15,519 bases of DNA from CAWHOW01 sp050013795. Lineage in GTDB: Bacteria; Bacteroidota; Bacteroidia; Bacteroidales; CG2-30-32-10. Positions within the stretch are counted from its first letter, which is position 1, and the number at the start of each line of letters is the position of its first letter. This document shows, in pieces, positions 1-7,512 of this stretch. The notes below the pieces were generated by a model, which worked only from the letters and a program-made list of their open reading frames with translations, was not told the origin of the DNA and searched no databases. The translations under genes were made by a program, and so were the position numbers. The stretch is from the NCBI GenBank assembly GCA_050013795.1, contig JBEKEO010000057.1, positions 1 through 15,519 of the forward strand. The letters run 5' to 3'.

Positions 1-87
1 GTATTTTCTTTTCAGTAAAACAAAAATACCATCGGCAAGCATGTAGCCGCCATTCAGGAAAGACAGAATTATAACGAGAATTCTCAT
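1..87 (-). CDS. small membrane protein, N-terminal part only (cut by window edge)
   Basis: An ATG at 87-85 on the minus strand opens a frame of 29 codons with no stop before the left edge. It starts MRILVIILSFLNGGYMLADG and ends ...FVLLKRKY. The residues are strongly hydrophobic up to a basic KRK cluster, which suggests a transmembrane segment or signal anchor with the basic cluster at a membrane border. It lies 25 bp downstream of the stop of the repeat protein at 113-475 and on the same strand, so the two are probably co-transcribed. I do not recognise a named family from 29 residues. The frame, the start and the operon-like spacing are seen directly; the membrane location is inferred. Confidence 0.55.
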   Translation of the reverse strand, partial: MRILVIILSFLNGGYMLADGIFVLLKRKY

Positions 88-112
88 CTGGTTTATTCAG
101 GTACTTATAATC

Positions 113-475
113 TTAAGGTAATCCCGGGAATGCGTCTACATACTGAATTTTAATATCAGGAAAAGCATCTACAAACTGTATCTTGAAATCGGGGAAAGCA
201 TCAACCATTTGCCATTTACCACAGGCATCAGGAAAAGCATCCACTATCTGAACCTTAAGGTCGGGAAAAGCATTAACTATCTGAACTTTAATATCAGGAA
301 AAGCATTTACTACCTGTACTTTGCCATAAAGATTAAATCCATTAAAGGAACAGTCGCTTAATTTAGATTTTGCTTTAGCGGAAGTCTTTGCAACAAGTTT
401 TTCGTTGCTTAAAGTAATGATAATACCGCAAATAACAGCAGTGAGAATGAAGATTAATAAAAGTTTCTTTTTCAT
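113..475 (-). CDS. exported repeat protein, probable 7(1) septoil-knot domain protein
   Basis: A 120-aa protein. Residues 1-23 are a basic and then hydrophobic export signal (KKK followed by a Leu/Ile-rich core), and residues 24-40 are a Lys/Ser/Ala-rich spacer. The rest is a compact domain that opens with CSFNGFNLYG (42-51) and continues as six tandem repeats of 11-13 residues: 52-62, 63-73, 74-86 (two extra residues, CG), 87-97, 98-108 and 109-119. The consensus is K-[VIW]-Q-x-V-[ND]-A-F-P-[DG]. The Cys-x-Phe lead-in, the CG insertion in repeat 3 and the final FPG match, from memory, small Bacteroidota proteins annotated as 7(1) septoil-knot domain proteins, whose chain is predicted or shown to form a seven-crossing knot. 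The function is unknown. Cys42 and Cys85 could pair outside the cytoplasm. It has its own promoter (499-506) and a small membrane-protein gene 25 bp downstream. The repeats and signal are seen; the family name is recalled and the fold is inferred. Confidence 0.75.
   Translation of the reverse strand: MKKKLLLIFILTAVICGIIITLSNEKLVAKTSAKAKSKLSDCSFNGFNLYGKVQVVNAFPDIKVQIVNAFPDLKVQIVDAFPDACGKWQMVDAFPDFKIQFVDAFPDIKIQYVDAFPGLP
119..322 (-). repeat. six tandem 33-39-bp coding repeats (V[ND]AFPD)
   Basis: These bases encode residues 52-119 of the small exported protein. Five units are 33 bp and one (repeat 3) is 39 bp because it carries an extra Cys-Gly pair. The AFP core is invariant in all six. The position just before it alternates Asn (units 1-2) and Asp (units 3-6), and the last unit has Gly in place of the final Asp. 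Confidence 0.9.
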
Positions 476-498
476 AGGTTTAGTTATTTTATATGTGA

Positions 499-506
499 CA
501 AATATA
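499..506 (-). promoter_or_regulatory. Bacteroidota -7 promoter box (TATATTTG)
   Basis: Read on the minus strand, these bases are TATATTTG, a full match to the Bacteroidota -7 consensus TAnnTTTG. They lie 23 bp upstream of the ATG of the knot-repeat protein. No clear -33 TTTG is visible. The box suggests this gene is transcribed independently of the saccharopine genes upstream. Confidence 0.55.
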
Positions 507-538
507 ATAATTTGAACCCTTTAAAGTCATACTGAAAC

Positions 539-1879
539 CTACTGAATATTCTCAGTAAGAGGTAGCCCGTATTCTTCCACCATTTTAATGTTCATGGTTT
601 CAAGCTCGTCGAGGATAGGATTATAAATCTCAGGAAGCACAGGCCTGAAAACTCCCTTTACTTTAATTTTGTTTTCCAGTATCATCATAACGCCCATAGC
701 AGCAGGTAATGCAACAGTGCGTGCAATGGCCGTATCGGTGGCAAGCGTTCCGTAATCAAGCATGCGCGAACGTATCACTTCTTCCTTTCCACTGGGATAT
801 TCGGCAAGAAAGTTATGCTGCATCATCACAACATCGCGTTCATTTTGTCCGAGCTGCATTTTTGCTATCATTAAATCCGAAGTGATTTCAAATGGGGAAT
901 CTTCCTTGCGGTTCATTGGTTTATTTTCAAATAATCCAAGCCATTCAATAGCGTTGATGGCATGATCGCTATATTCATCCTTTAAAAACGTTTCTGTTTT
1001 TTCTCTGATATTCGTTGAATTTTCTGCACCAATCAGGAAAGCCATAAAGTCAGCATACGTTTTATTTTCCAGGTTGAACTTATCATAAGAGATGAGGTTA
1101 AGCTGTTTCATTGCATCAAGGGCTTCGCACCAGCCATTATACCTGAATGTTCCGCGATACATGGTTTCTGCTTCAGGAATGCCATAAATTTCTTTATAAG
1201 ATATAGAATCCCTGTTGGGGTATACTTCAAGCTTGCCAAGTTCGGGGAAATCTACTTTAAAGGGTTTTTTGAATAAGTCTCTTGTATGAATTTCAATTGT
1301 TTTTCCGTGTTTAAGGAATTTGGCGTCGTTATTTCCTGCCATTACAACTCCTTTAGGACTCCACGAGAACTTGTATTTGAACGGATTATTAGCTGCTTCG
1401 GGAGCTGGTAATGCGCCACAGAGAGAATAAAATTCTTTTATTTTCCCACCTTTTTTGTGAACATTATCAATGATGCGCATGGCTGACATGTGGTCAATAC
1501 CGGGGTCGAGGCCGAGTTCGTTCAAAATAATTATACCGGCTTTTTTTGCATCTGTATCCAATGCCTGCATTTCGGGTTTTACATAAGATGCCGTAACCAT
1601 ATTTTTCTTATGCTTTAGTGCATATTCTGCCACCAGCAGGTGAAAAACATAAGGCAAAAGGCTTACAACAATGTCATGTTCCTTAACGAGTTTGTCAAGC
1701 GTAAGTTTATCTTCAACAGACCAGTTAATGTTTGTACCGTTCTTGTGTTTATTGATCATTGCTTCTGCATTGTCGGGAGTGTTTGAAGCAATAGTAACCT
1801 TTAATCCCTTTTTAAGCAGGTATCTTACAATTGGTTGCGCCACTAAACCTGCGCCTAATATCAAAACTTTCTTTTCCAT
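539..1879 (-). CDS. saccharopine dehydrogenase (glutamate-forming) family protein
   Basis: A 446-aa protein, full length for single-domain saccharopine reductase/dehydrogenase enzymes (yeast Lys9 and the C-terminal half of animal AASS). It begins with a Rossmann dinucleotide motif GAGLVAQP at residues 9-16. It carries the family motif ELGLDPGIDH at 121-130, followed by the C-terminal substrate-binding domain. The expected reaction is NAD(P)+-dependent oxidation of saccharopine to glutamate and aminoadipate semialdehyde, in the cytoplasm. It lies 43 bp downstream of the lysine-ketoglutarate reductase gene on the same strand, so the two form a complete saccharopine pathway as separate polypeptides. 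Related enzymes such as carboxynorspermidine dehydrogenase share the fold, but the neighbour favours lysine catabolism. Biosynthetic use in the reverse direction cannot be excluded from sequence. Confidence 0.88.
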   Translation of the reverse strand: MEKKVLILGAGLVAQPIVRYLLKKGLKVTIASNTPDNAEAMINKHKNGTNINWSVEDKLTLDKLVKEHDIVVSLLPYVFHLLVAEYALKHKKNMVTASYVKPEMQALDTDAKKAGIIILNELGLDPGIDHMSAMRIIDNVHKKGGKIKEFYSLCGALPAPEAANNPFKYKFSWSPKGVVMAGNNDAKFLKHGKTIEIHTRDLFKKPFKVDFPELGKLEVYPNRDSISYKEIYGIPEAETMYRGTFRYNGWCEALDAMKQLNLISYDKFNLENKTYADFMAFLIGAENSTNIREKTETFLKDEYSDHAINAIEWLGLFENKPMNRKEDSPFEITSDLMIAKMQLGQNERDVVMMQHNFLAEYPSGKEEVIRSRMLDYGTLATDTAIARTVALPAAMGVMMILENKIKVKGVFRPVLPEIYNPILDELETMNIKMVEEYGLPLTENIQ

Positions 1880-1922
1880 AAATATTTTTTTAAAAAAGCA
1901 ATAAATGCAGAAATAACAAATT

Positions 1923-3260
1923 TTAAACTTTTATGTCACTATTTTCAACCGAATTGACATGTTCTTCAAGATATTTATAATTCGGGGTGAACTCGCCTCT
2001 TAACAAAATTAAAGCTTTTTTGATGGCTTTAGGCAGGTCGATCTCTTCAAAGGGCAGGTCGTAGTCGGCAATGGCAATAGGTTTTACGAAATTCACCAGC
2101 ACATCGCTAAAACCCAGGGATGAATCTCTGGGCAATTCACTTGGCAATATATCCACTGCCATGTCAAGGATGCCTTCACCAGAATAACCGGAAGTTACCT
2201 GTTCGGTAAAAGGGTCATAAACATAAATTGGGTCTTCAATTTTACCCGGTTTTACAGTACATTCTACCGATCCGTCAATATCGCAACTGATATCTCCTAT
2301 TACGTCTAACTTAGGTCTACCTTTGCTGTACAACTTTTTCAGGTATTCTTTTGTTATAAGTTTTGGGTAACGCTCATCCCAGTACATGCAATTGATAAGC
2401 ATAGAAAGATGAGGAATATATTTTTCAAATACGCCCCTGTATTTTTGCGGATTATTGTAATAATCCTGCAATTCGAATGGCTGGCTGGAGTCGAGAGGTT
2501 CAACAAGGTCTTCTTCTTTGAATATCACTTTATAAATAATATTATTTGGAAGTTGTTTACGGTGCTTAAGTGTTAAAAGCTTTTCGGGAGAGATTTCTTT
2601 AACAGGAAGCAGTCCGCATATTTCCTGTGCGCCCTGCGAAACATTACCATAACCGGTAAATCCAATTACAAAAGGACGCAATTCTTCAGGAATGCCATTT
2701 TCTGCAATTAATTCACCTACTGCAGAAATATCATTTTTTGCATCGGCAAGAGAATGATAGTGCCGGGCTTGCTTTATTTTAAGCAATTTTGACTCGTACC
2801 CGTAATATTTCAGACGCAAACCTAAAGCCCAGAATGAATTTATCATCCCGGCAAGCCCTGCATATTTACCGAAAAAGATCAATCGTTTATTTTGTTCATC
2901 CACTACTTTCTCATAATCAATCAGGTTGCACTTCAGCTCCATCATTTTTTTCAGCATGGGCATATTCTGCTTCTGGCCTTTTATTACATGCGAAAAGAAG
3001 ATATAAGTTTTATTTGGTTCAAAAGTATTTAAGGGAATTTCTTTTACGCCAAATATAATAGGACATCTCTTGAGCTCTTTTGCGACTTTTGCTCCTGCTT
3101 TAGTGAACTCTTCATCCTTAAAGATTCTTTTCTCGGAAGACTGGACAACAATATCAATGTTGTGATGCTTTACCAGCCATTCGATATGTTTGGGAACAAT
3201 GGGCACCCTGCGTTCCATTTCGTATTTGTCTTCGTGCCTTATACCGATTACTAAACTCAT
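1923..3260 (-). CDS. lysine-ketoglutarate reductase (saccharopine dehydrogenase, lysine-forming type)
   Basis: A 445-aa protein related to the N-terminal half of animal/plant AASS (LKR) and to the alanine dehydrogenase/transhydrogenase N-terminal fold. From the chosen start it reads MSLVIGIRHEDKYEMERRVP, the usual opening of this family, with the conserved Arg-Arg-Val-Pro at 17-20. A second Rossmann region, GFTGYGNVSQGA, is at 200-211. It would condense lysine with 2-oxoglutarate to saccharopine using NADPH. The open frame can be extended to 3296, but only with a TTG start that adds a poly-Ile stretch (ATA/ATC/ATT codons) looking like untranslated leader. The ATG at 3260 is therefore preferred. 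The saccharopine dehydrogenase gene follows after 43 bp, and a promoter box lies at 3312-3319. Catalysis is inferred from the family. Confidence 0.87.
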   Translation of the reverse strand: MSLVIGIRHEDKYEMERRVPIVPKHIEWLVKHHNIDIVVQSSEKRIFKDEEFTKAGAKVAKELKRCPIIFGVKEIPLNTFEPNKTYIFFSHVIKGQKQNMPMLKKMMELKCNLIDYEKVVDEQNKRLIFFGKYAGLAGMINSFWALGLRLKYYGYESKLLKIKQARHYHSLADAKNDISAVGELIAENGIPEELRPFVIGFTGYGNVSQGAQEICGLLPVKEISPEKLLTLKHRKQLPNNIIYKVIFKEEDLVEPLDSSQPFELQDYYNNPQKYRGVFEKYIPHLSMLINCMYWDERYPKLITKEYLKKLYSKGRPKLDVIGDISCDIDGSVECTVKPGKIEDPIYVYDPFTEQVTSGYSGEGILDMAVDILPSELPRDSSLGFSDVLVNFVKPIAIADYDLPFEEIDLPKAIKKALILLRGEFTPNYKYLEEHVNSVENSDIKV

Positions 3261-3311
3261 AATGATTATTATTATGATTGAAAGGAGAATTTTCAATCGT
3301 TAATGATGGTG

Positions 3312-3319
3312 CAAACTTA
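3312..3319 (-). promoter_or_regulatory. Bacteroidota -7 promoter box (TAAGTTTG) for the lysine-degradation genes
   Basis: The minus-strand sequence TAAGTTTG matches TAnnTTTG, 51 bp upstream of the ATG chosen for the lysine-ketoglutarate reductase. Transcription from here would leave a leader of about 45 nt containing the poly-ATA/ATT stretch, which supports the downstream start. No convincing -33 box is visible. The rest of the divergent gap (roughly 3320-3514) is AT-rich and shows nothing else I can name. Confidence 0.5.
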
Positions 3320-3514
3320 TAAAATTTTCCTACATAGCTCTTGTTTTGCGGGGAAATAAATTTTTCCTGAGAGCATTTTTAGTATTTGTATTTAAAGTAT
3401 GTAACTTTTTTGAAGCCTTTATAAAAAAGAATTCTTAAATGTTAATGAATAAACTGGTTTTTCTATTGGAAACAATTAATTTTGAATTGACTAAACTTTT
3501 TAATAATAAATAAA

Positions 3515-3545
3515 TTGTTTGTTTAAAGAAAAAGAAATAGTTTTG
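3515..3545 (+). promoter_or_regulatory. Bacteroidota promoter (-33 TTG, -7 TAGTTTTG) for the T9SS surface protein
   Basis: TAGTTTTG at 3538-3545 matches the -7 consensus TAnnTTTG. A TTG at 3515-3517 lies 20 bp upstream, close to the usual spacing; an alternative TTTG at 3518-3521 is 16 bp away. The -7 box ends 37 bp before the ATG at 3583, giving a short leader. Confidence 0.5.
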
Positions 3546-3582
3546 CAATTAATATAAATATTCAACCTAAAAAAATCAGAAT

Positions 3583-5886
3583 ATGAGAAGAAATTTACTA
3601 TTTAAAAAGTTGCTTAAGGCGGTTATGATTCTTTTAATCGGCATTAATTGCATGCCAAATATTAATGCTCAGACATTAATAGCTGCATATCCATTGACTT
3701 CAAACCTGAATGATTCTACTGGGAACTATGCTGTAATGACTATAAACGGAGGATCTTATTCATGCTGTGAATTCTGCATGAATGGTAATCCAAATTATAG
3801 TGGTACTAATCCTTATGCATATACGCCAAATATTTCTACTATTGTTGATACAAATTTTGAGATTGATGTGGAATACCAACCTAATGCATTTATTGCTGCA
3901 GGTAAAGTAGGCAATGACATTATTACAGGTGGTTATGATACGCGATGGATAGGTATAGCAACCGATTCTAACGGTTATCTGGGTTATTCATATAATAATT
4001 GTAATTACGTAATATCAAATACACAACTTACGATAGGTACATGGTATACTGTAAAACTTCAATATTTTAACGGGCGGATTCGTTTACTAGTTAACGGAAA
4101 TGTTGCGGTTGATGAATGCTGTCCAAAATTAGTAAACTGGAGTGATTATGATTTTTCAACACTTTGTGGAGGAGACGGAAGAGCACTCAATGGTTGCATA
4201 AAAGAGTTGAAAATCTATAATAATCCAGTTCTTCCTATGTCAAGTGGCGGAAGCCTGAGCGGAGGCAGTTCACCCATTTGTTTGGGAGCATCTACGGGAA
4301 CATTAACGCTTACTGGCAATACAGGAAATATTATCAAGTGGCAAAAAAGTTTAAATTCCGGAGCATGGACTGATATTTCAAATATCACCAGTACATATTC
4401 TGAAATACCTTCTTCTGCCGGCACTTGGTTTTACCGTGTAAATAGCGGAGGTTGTCCTACTGTTTATTCTGATACGGTTACAGTAATCGTAAAACCTGTT
4501 TCTACAGGCGATACAACGGCAATAGCCTGCGACAGCTTAAAGTGGCATGGAATATATTATACCAGCACAAGCACACCTTCACATATTTTTACTAATTCAG
4601 TTGGTTGTGATTCTACGGTAACATTGCATTTAACTGTAAATTATAGCACAACTGGCGATACTACAGTGGCAACTTGTAATACTTTTACTTGGTATGGAAA
4701 TATATACAACACAACCGGTACACACACACATTTATTTACCAATAAAGCAGGGTGTGATTCCACTGTAACTTTACATTTAACTATTAACTATACACCGTCT
4801 ACACCTGTAGCAAGTGCAACTGCACAACCTACCTGTGCCGATTCTACCGGAATGATAACTGTTACTTCACCAACCGGTACCGGAATGACATACAGTATTG
4901 ATGGAATAACCTATACCAATACTACTGGGGTATTTACAAATGTTGCCCCAGGAAATTATCATGTGACAGCAAATTCGGGTGGTTGTAAATCATCACAATC
5001 AAGCTTAATAACAATTAATGCTTTTACAGAAACATTAGCTATTACATATCCTCATAGTGGAGTTACTTTATATAAAGGTCTCACAGATACTATCAAATGG
5101 TCCACTAATTGTATCGGTGGTAAAGTTAAGATTGCCTTATGCAAAGGCTTAACAAACGTGTTGCAGTTGGCAATTGATACACCGAATACTGAAGTTTTCC
5201 CAATTAATCCTCCTCTTAGTTTGATCAATGGCAGTAATTACAGAATTGCAATCAGCGATACAGCCAATAAGGTACTAGATACAAGCGCCTATTTTAACAT
5301 TGCATCTACATATGCAGAAATAATGTTTAGCGGCGATGCAGTGAACGGATTCGGCTATGTACAAGATTCAACAATAGTTGAAAAGACTCTCACTATTAAT
5401 AATATAGGGAATAAAATATTATCTATTACTTCTATATCCTATCCTACTTGTTTGACTGATTCTTTCTATGGAAACTGGGCTGGAGGAAATATAAATGCAG
5501 GTTCTAATCATGATATAACGGTTTCATGTAAACCGAAACAACCAATTCCTTTTAGTGGATGGATAAAAACCATTTCAAATTCTATTAATGTAAAAGATTC
5601 TGTCATTATTACAGTAACTGGATCAGGAGCAGGTATTATTGATGTTAACAACGATAACGTTTTCAAAGTATATCCAAACCCAACATCTGAAAATATTACT
5701 ATAGAAAATATTTCACAAACTCAGGCAATAATTGAAATTTCTAATCTACAGGGTCAGCTAATTAAAACTTTTACCACAAACAGTAATAAAACTAATGTTG
5801 ATATCTCAGCATTTCCCTGCGGGATGTATTTTATTAGCATGAAGACTGAAAAAGGAATAGCAGTAGAAAAGTTTGTGAAAGAATAG
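3583..5886 (+). CDS. multidomain secreted/surface protein with T9SS type A C-terminal sorting domain
   Basis: A 767-aa exported protein. The signal peptide is at about 1-30, ending NINAQ. Residues 31-215 look like a LamG/concanavalin-type beta-sandwich with many Cys. Residues 222-304 resemble an Ig-like domain with the WQKS...W...YSEIPSSAGTWFYRV pattern common in Bacteroidota adhesins. Residues 308-403 are two 49-residue repeats, each ending CDSTVTLHLT. Residues 404-480 resemble a SprB-like Ig repeat (YSIDGITYTN...VAPGNYHV). Residues 485-575 resemble a Kre9/KNH-type domain (ITYPHSG...L...G...IKW). Residues 576-682 resemble a HYDIN/choice-of-anchor-D beta domain. The end, from VYPNP at 697 to the final VEKFVKE, is a typical type A sorting domain that directs passage through T9SS and cell-surface attachment or release. 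No catalytic motif is seen. A role in adhesion or carbohydrate binding is inference. No T9SS machinery genes are in this window. Confidence 0.85.
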   Translation: MRRNLLFKKLLKAVMILLIGINCMPNINAQTLIAAYPLTSNLNDSTGNYAVMTINGGSYSCCEFCMNGNPNYSGTNPYAYTPNISTIVDTNFEIDVEYQPNAFIAAGKVGNDIITGGYDTRWIGIATDSNGYLGYSYNNCNYVISNTQLTIGTWYTVKLQYFNGRIRLLVNGNVAVDECCPKLVNWSDYDFSTLCGGDGRALNGCIKELKIYNNPVLPMSSGGSLSGGSSPICLGASTGTLTLTGNTGNIIKWQKSLNSGAWTDISNITSTYSEIPSSAGTWFYRVNSGGCPTVYSDTVTVIVKPVSTGDTTAIACDSLKWHGIYYTSTSTPSHIFTNSVGCDSTVTLHLTVNYSTTGDTTVATCNTFTWYGNIYNTTGTHTHLFTNKAGCDSTVTLHLTINYTPSTPVASATAQPTCADSTGMITVTSPTGTGMTYSIDGITYTNTTGVFTNVAPGNYHVTANSGGCKSSQSSLITINAFTETLAITYPHSGVTLYKGLTDTIKWSTNCIGGKVKIALCKGLTNVLQLAIDTPNTEVFPINPPLSLINGSNYRIAISDTANKVLDTSAYFNIASTYAEIMFSGDAVNGFGYVQDSTIVEKTLTINNIGNKILSITSISYPTCLTDSFYGNWAGGNINAGSNHDITVSCKPKQPIPFSGWIKTISNSINVKDSVIITVTGSGAGIIDVNNDNVFKVYPNPTSENITIENISQTQAIIEISNLQGQLIKTFTTNSNKTNVDISAFPCGMYFISMKTEKGIAVEKFVKE
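4504..4791 (+). repeat. two tandem 49-residue coding repeats (TGDTT...CDSTVTLHLT)
   Basis: The two copies are residues 308-356 and 357-403 of the T9SS protein. Each begins TGDTT, contains a Cys and an aromatic Trp-x-Gly (WHG / WYG), and ends with the nearly identical block GCDSTVTLHLT[VI]NY. Such repeats are common in surface proteins of Bacteroidota and often vary in copy number. Confidence 0.8.
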
Positions 5887-5955
5887 AGCAGCTAATTGCT
5901 TTCTATTCATTGATTAATTCAGTTATTCGAAAGTAATTTTTAATTTGGCATAATT

Positions 5956-5983
5956 ATTGAATTACCGTCGAGGTAAATTCAAT
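5956..5983 (+). terminator. hairpin downstream of the T9SS protein gene, possible terminator
   Basis: ATTGAATTACC at 5956-5966 pairs with GGTAAATTCAAT at 5972-5983 through 11 base pairs with a single A bulge and a 5-nt loop (GTCGA). The downstream sequence is AT-rich rather than a clean T-run, and the hairpin lies 70 bp after the stop and 29 bp before the next ATG. It could be a weak terminator or a leader structure of the gene at 6013. Confidence 0.35.
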
Positions 5984-6012
5984 TTATTAATTATTAACCT
6001 AAATTAAATGTT

Positions 6013-7044
6013 ATGAAATACGAAGTATTCACGAATACCTTAAAAAAACTTGTAGTGAGTTTGTTGAACTACAAAAGCATTATAAGTAAAAAATCTTTTC
6101 TTTTATTGGCTTTCTTATTAAGTATCTCAGGGATCTTCGCACAGAAAACAAATTTGATTTTCTTTTCTGAGCAGGGAGAAAAATTTTCGGTGGTACTTAA
6201 TGGTGTGCTTCAGAATGCAAATCCTGTAACGAATGTGAAAGTAACCGACTTGCCGGCACCCAGCTATAAGCTTAAAATCATTTTCCGGGATTCAACACTT
6301 CCGCAGGTGGATAAAAACCTGATGTTTCACACCGGCACCGAAACAACATTTGATATTAAGAAAAACAACAACGGTGAATATGTAGTTCGATATTTGAACG
6401 AAGTTCCTATTGACCAAGCTCCACCGGATGCAAGTGGACAATCAATTGTAGCGTTTTCAATGAGCGGTACTTCTGCTCCTGCAAGTTCTACAACTATTTC
6501 AACTATTCAAACAACAACTACTACAGGAACTGCAAATCCGGGTGACGTTTCGATGGGAGTTAATGTTGGTGGAAATGGTATTAATGTGAACATTAACCCC
6601 GGCGGAGTTGTAACAAACGGAACCACAACGACTACTTATTCCACCACAACCACTACGACCACATCTTCAGCGGATTTGAATCCGCAAGTTCAACCCGTAC
6701 AAGGCCAGCCGGCTTATGTTTTGCCCGGATATTCAGGACCTGTCGGATGTCCTTATCCTATGTCTCGTGAAAATTTTGAATCTTTGAAGAAAACAATTTC
6801 TTCAAAATCTTTCGAAGAAAGTAAACTAGATATAGCAAAACAGGTATTAACTACGAATTGTTTACTTTCATCACAAGTGAGAGAAATCATGAAGTTATTC
6901 AGTTTTGAAGATTCCAAACTGACATTTGCCAAATACGCTTACGGGCATACGTTCGATATTGGTAATTATTTCAAAGTAAATGACGCTTTTTCTTTTGAAA
7001 GTTCTATTGATGAACTGAATAAATATATTTCAGCATATCATTAA
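6013..7044 (+). CDS. exported DUF4476-domain protein
   Basis: A 343-aa protein. A hydrophobic signal segment at 28-43 ends IFAQ, preceded by an unusually long basic n-region of about 27 residues with no alternative Met. Residues 45-135 are a beta-rich N-terminal domain (LIFFSEQGEKFSVVLNGV). Residues 150-220 are a low-complexity Ser/Thr/Gly linker with two poly-Thr runs. Residues 246-340 match the Bacteroidota DUF4476 pattern: CPYPMS, then helical repeats containing KSFEESKLDIAKQ and FSFEDSKLTFAKYAYGHT. The domain has no assigned biochemical role that I know. The protein is probably periplasmic or outside the cell, with the Thr-rich linker a possible site of O-glycosylation in Bacteroidota (inference). 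No convincing promoter is seen; the nearest match (5940-5947) has one mismatch. Confidence 0.8.
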   Translation: MKYEVFTNTLKKLVVSLLNYKSIISKKSFLLLAFLLSISGIFAQKTNLIFFSEQGEKFSVVLNGVLQNANPVTNVKVTDLPAPSYKLKIIFRDSTLPQVDKNLMFHTGTETTFDIKKNNNGEYVVRYLNEVPIDQAPPDASGQSIVAFSMSGTSAPASSTTISTIQTTTTTGTANPGDVSMGVNVGGNGINVNINPGGVVTNGTTTTTYSTTTTTTTSSADLNPQVQPVQGQPAYVLPGYSGPVGCPYPMSRENFESLKKTISSKSFEESKLDIAKQVLTTNCLLSSQVREIMKLFSFEDSKLTFAKYAYGHTFDIGNYFKVNDAFSFESSIDELNKYISAYH

Positions 7045-7050
7045 TAATAT

Positions 7051-7058
7051 TACTTTTG
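7051..7058 (+). promoter_or_regulatory. possible -7 promoter box (TACTTTTG)
   Basis: A TAnnTTTG match just after the stop of the DUF4476 gene and 46 bp before the ATG at 7105. No -33 box is visible, so the next gene may instead be read through from upstream. Confidence 0.35.
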
Positions 7059-7104
7059 TATTATAAAATGGATTTTATAATTAACTCAAAAAACAATAAA
7101 AATT

Positions 7105-7491
7105 ATGAAAACAAGAATCGTTTTATTATTGAGTGTCGTTATGTTCACATTTGCATGCAAGCACACTAAAAGTACTGAAAAAACAACAGGACCTGCTGCA
7201 CCTACGACTTACAGGGCAATTGTTTCTTTTGGCAGTTCCGGCTCAGGCATTGATTCAAAAACAGTTGCTTCACTTGAGTCTTATATCATTAATTTTGGAA
7301 AAGCAGAAGGCAAAACTATAAGTTATGATAAAGTTCCTTATGGCAAAGAAGGTGAAATTGATTATTGTTTCCCCTTAACTGAATTATCAAAAGGAAAACA
7401 AGGTGATTTCGTAAACGGACTTAATAACGTTATAAAATCAGCTAAACTGGTTACCGTTAAAGAGAATGCAGTATGCGCGCATAAAAAGTAA
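7105..7491 (+). CDS. small exported protein, putative lipoprotein
   Basis: A 128-aa protein of unknown function. Residues 1-18 are a short basic and hydrophobic signal ending TFAC, followed at once by KHTKSTEK. Cys18 could be lipid-modified, but the lipobox is imperfect (Phe at -2, Thr at -3). Residues 36-125 form a compact domain starting YRAIVSFGSSGSGIDSKTVA, with later Cys residues in DYCFPL and AVCAHKK that might form a disulfide. It follows the DUF4476 gene by 60 bp and ends just before the strong terminator at 7513-7551, so it is the last gene of this block. I do not recognise the family. The whole frame, including the start, looks well formed. Confidence 0.7.
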   Translation: MKTRIVLLLSVVMFTFACKHTKSTEKTTGPAAPTTYRAIVSFGSSGSGIDSKTVASLESYIINFGKAEGKTISYDKVPYGKEGEIDYCFPLTELSKGKQGDFVNGLNNVIKSAKLVTVKENAVCAHKK

Positions 7492-7512
7492 GCTGTGTAA
7501 TTAATAATCTTG

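Noticed and set aside
5940..5947. Promoter for the DUF4476 gene (TTAATTTG)
   Set aside because: It has one mismatch in the key TA of the -7 box and no -33 box at suitable spacing; not strong enough to list.
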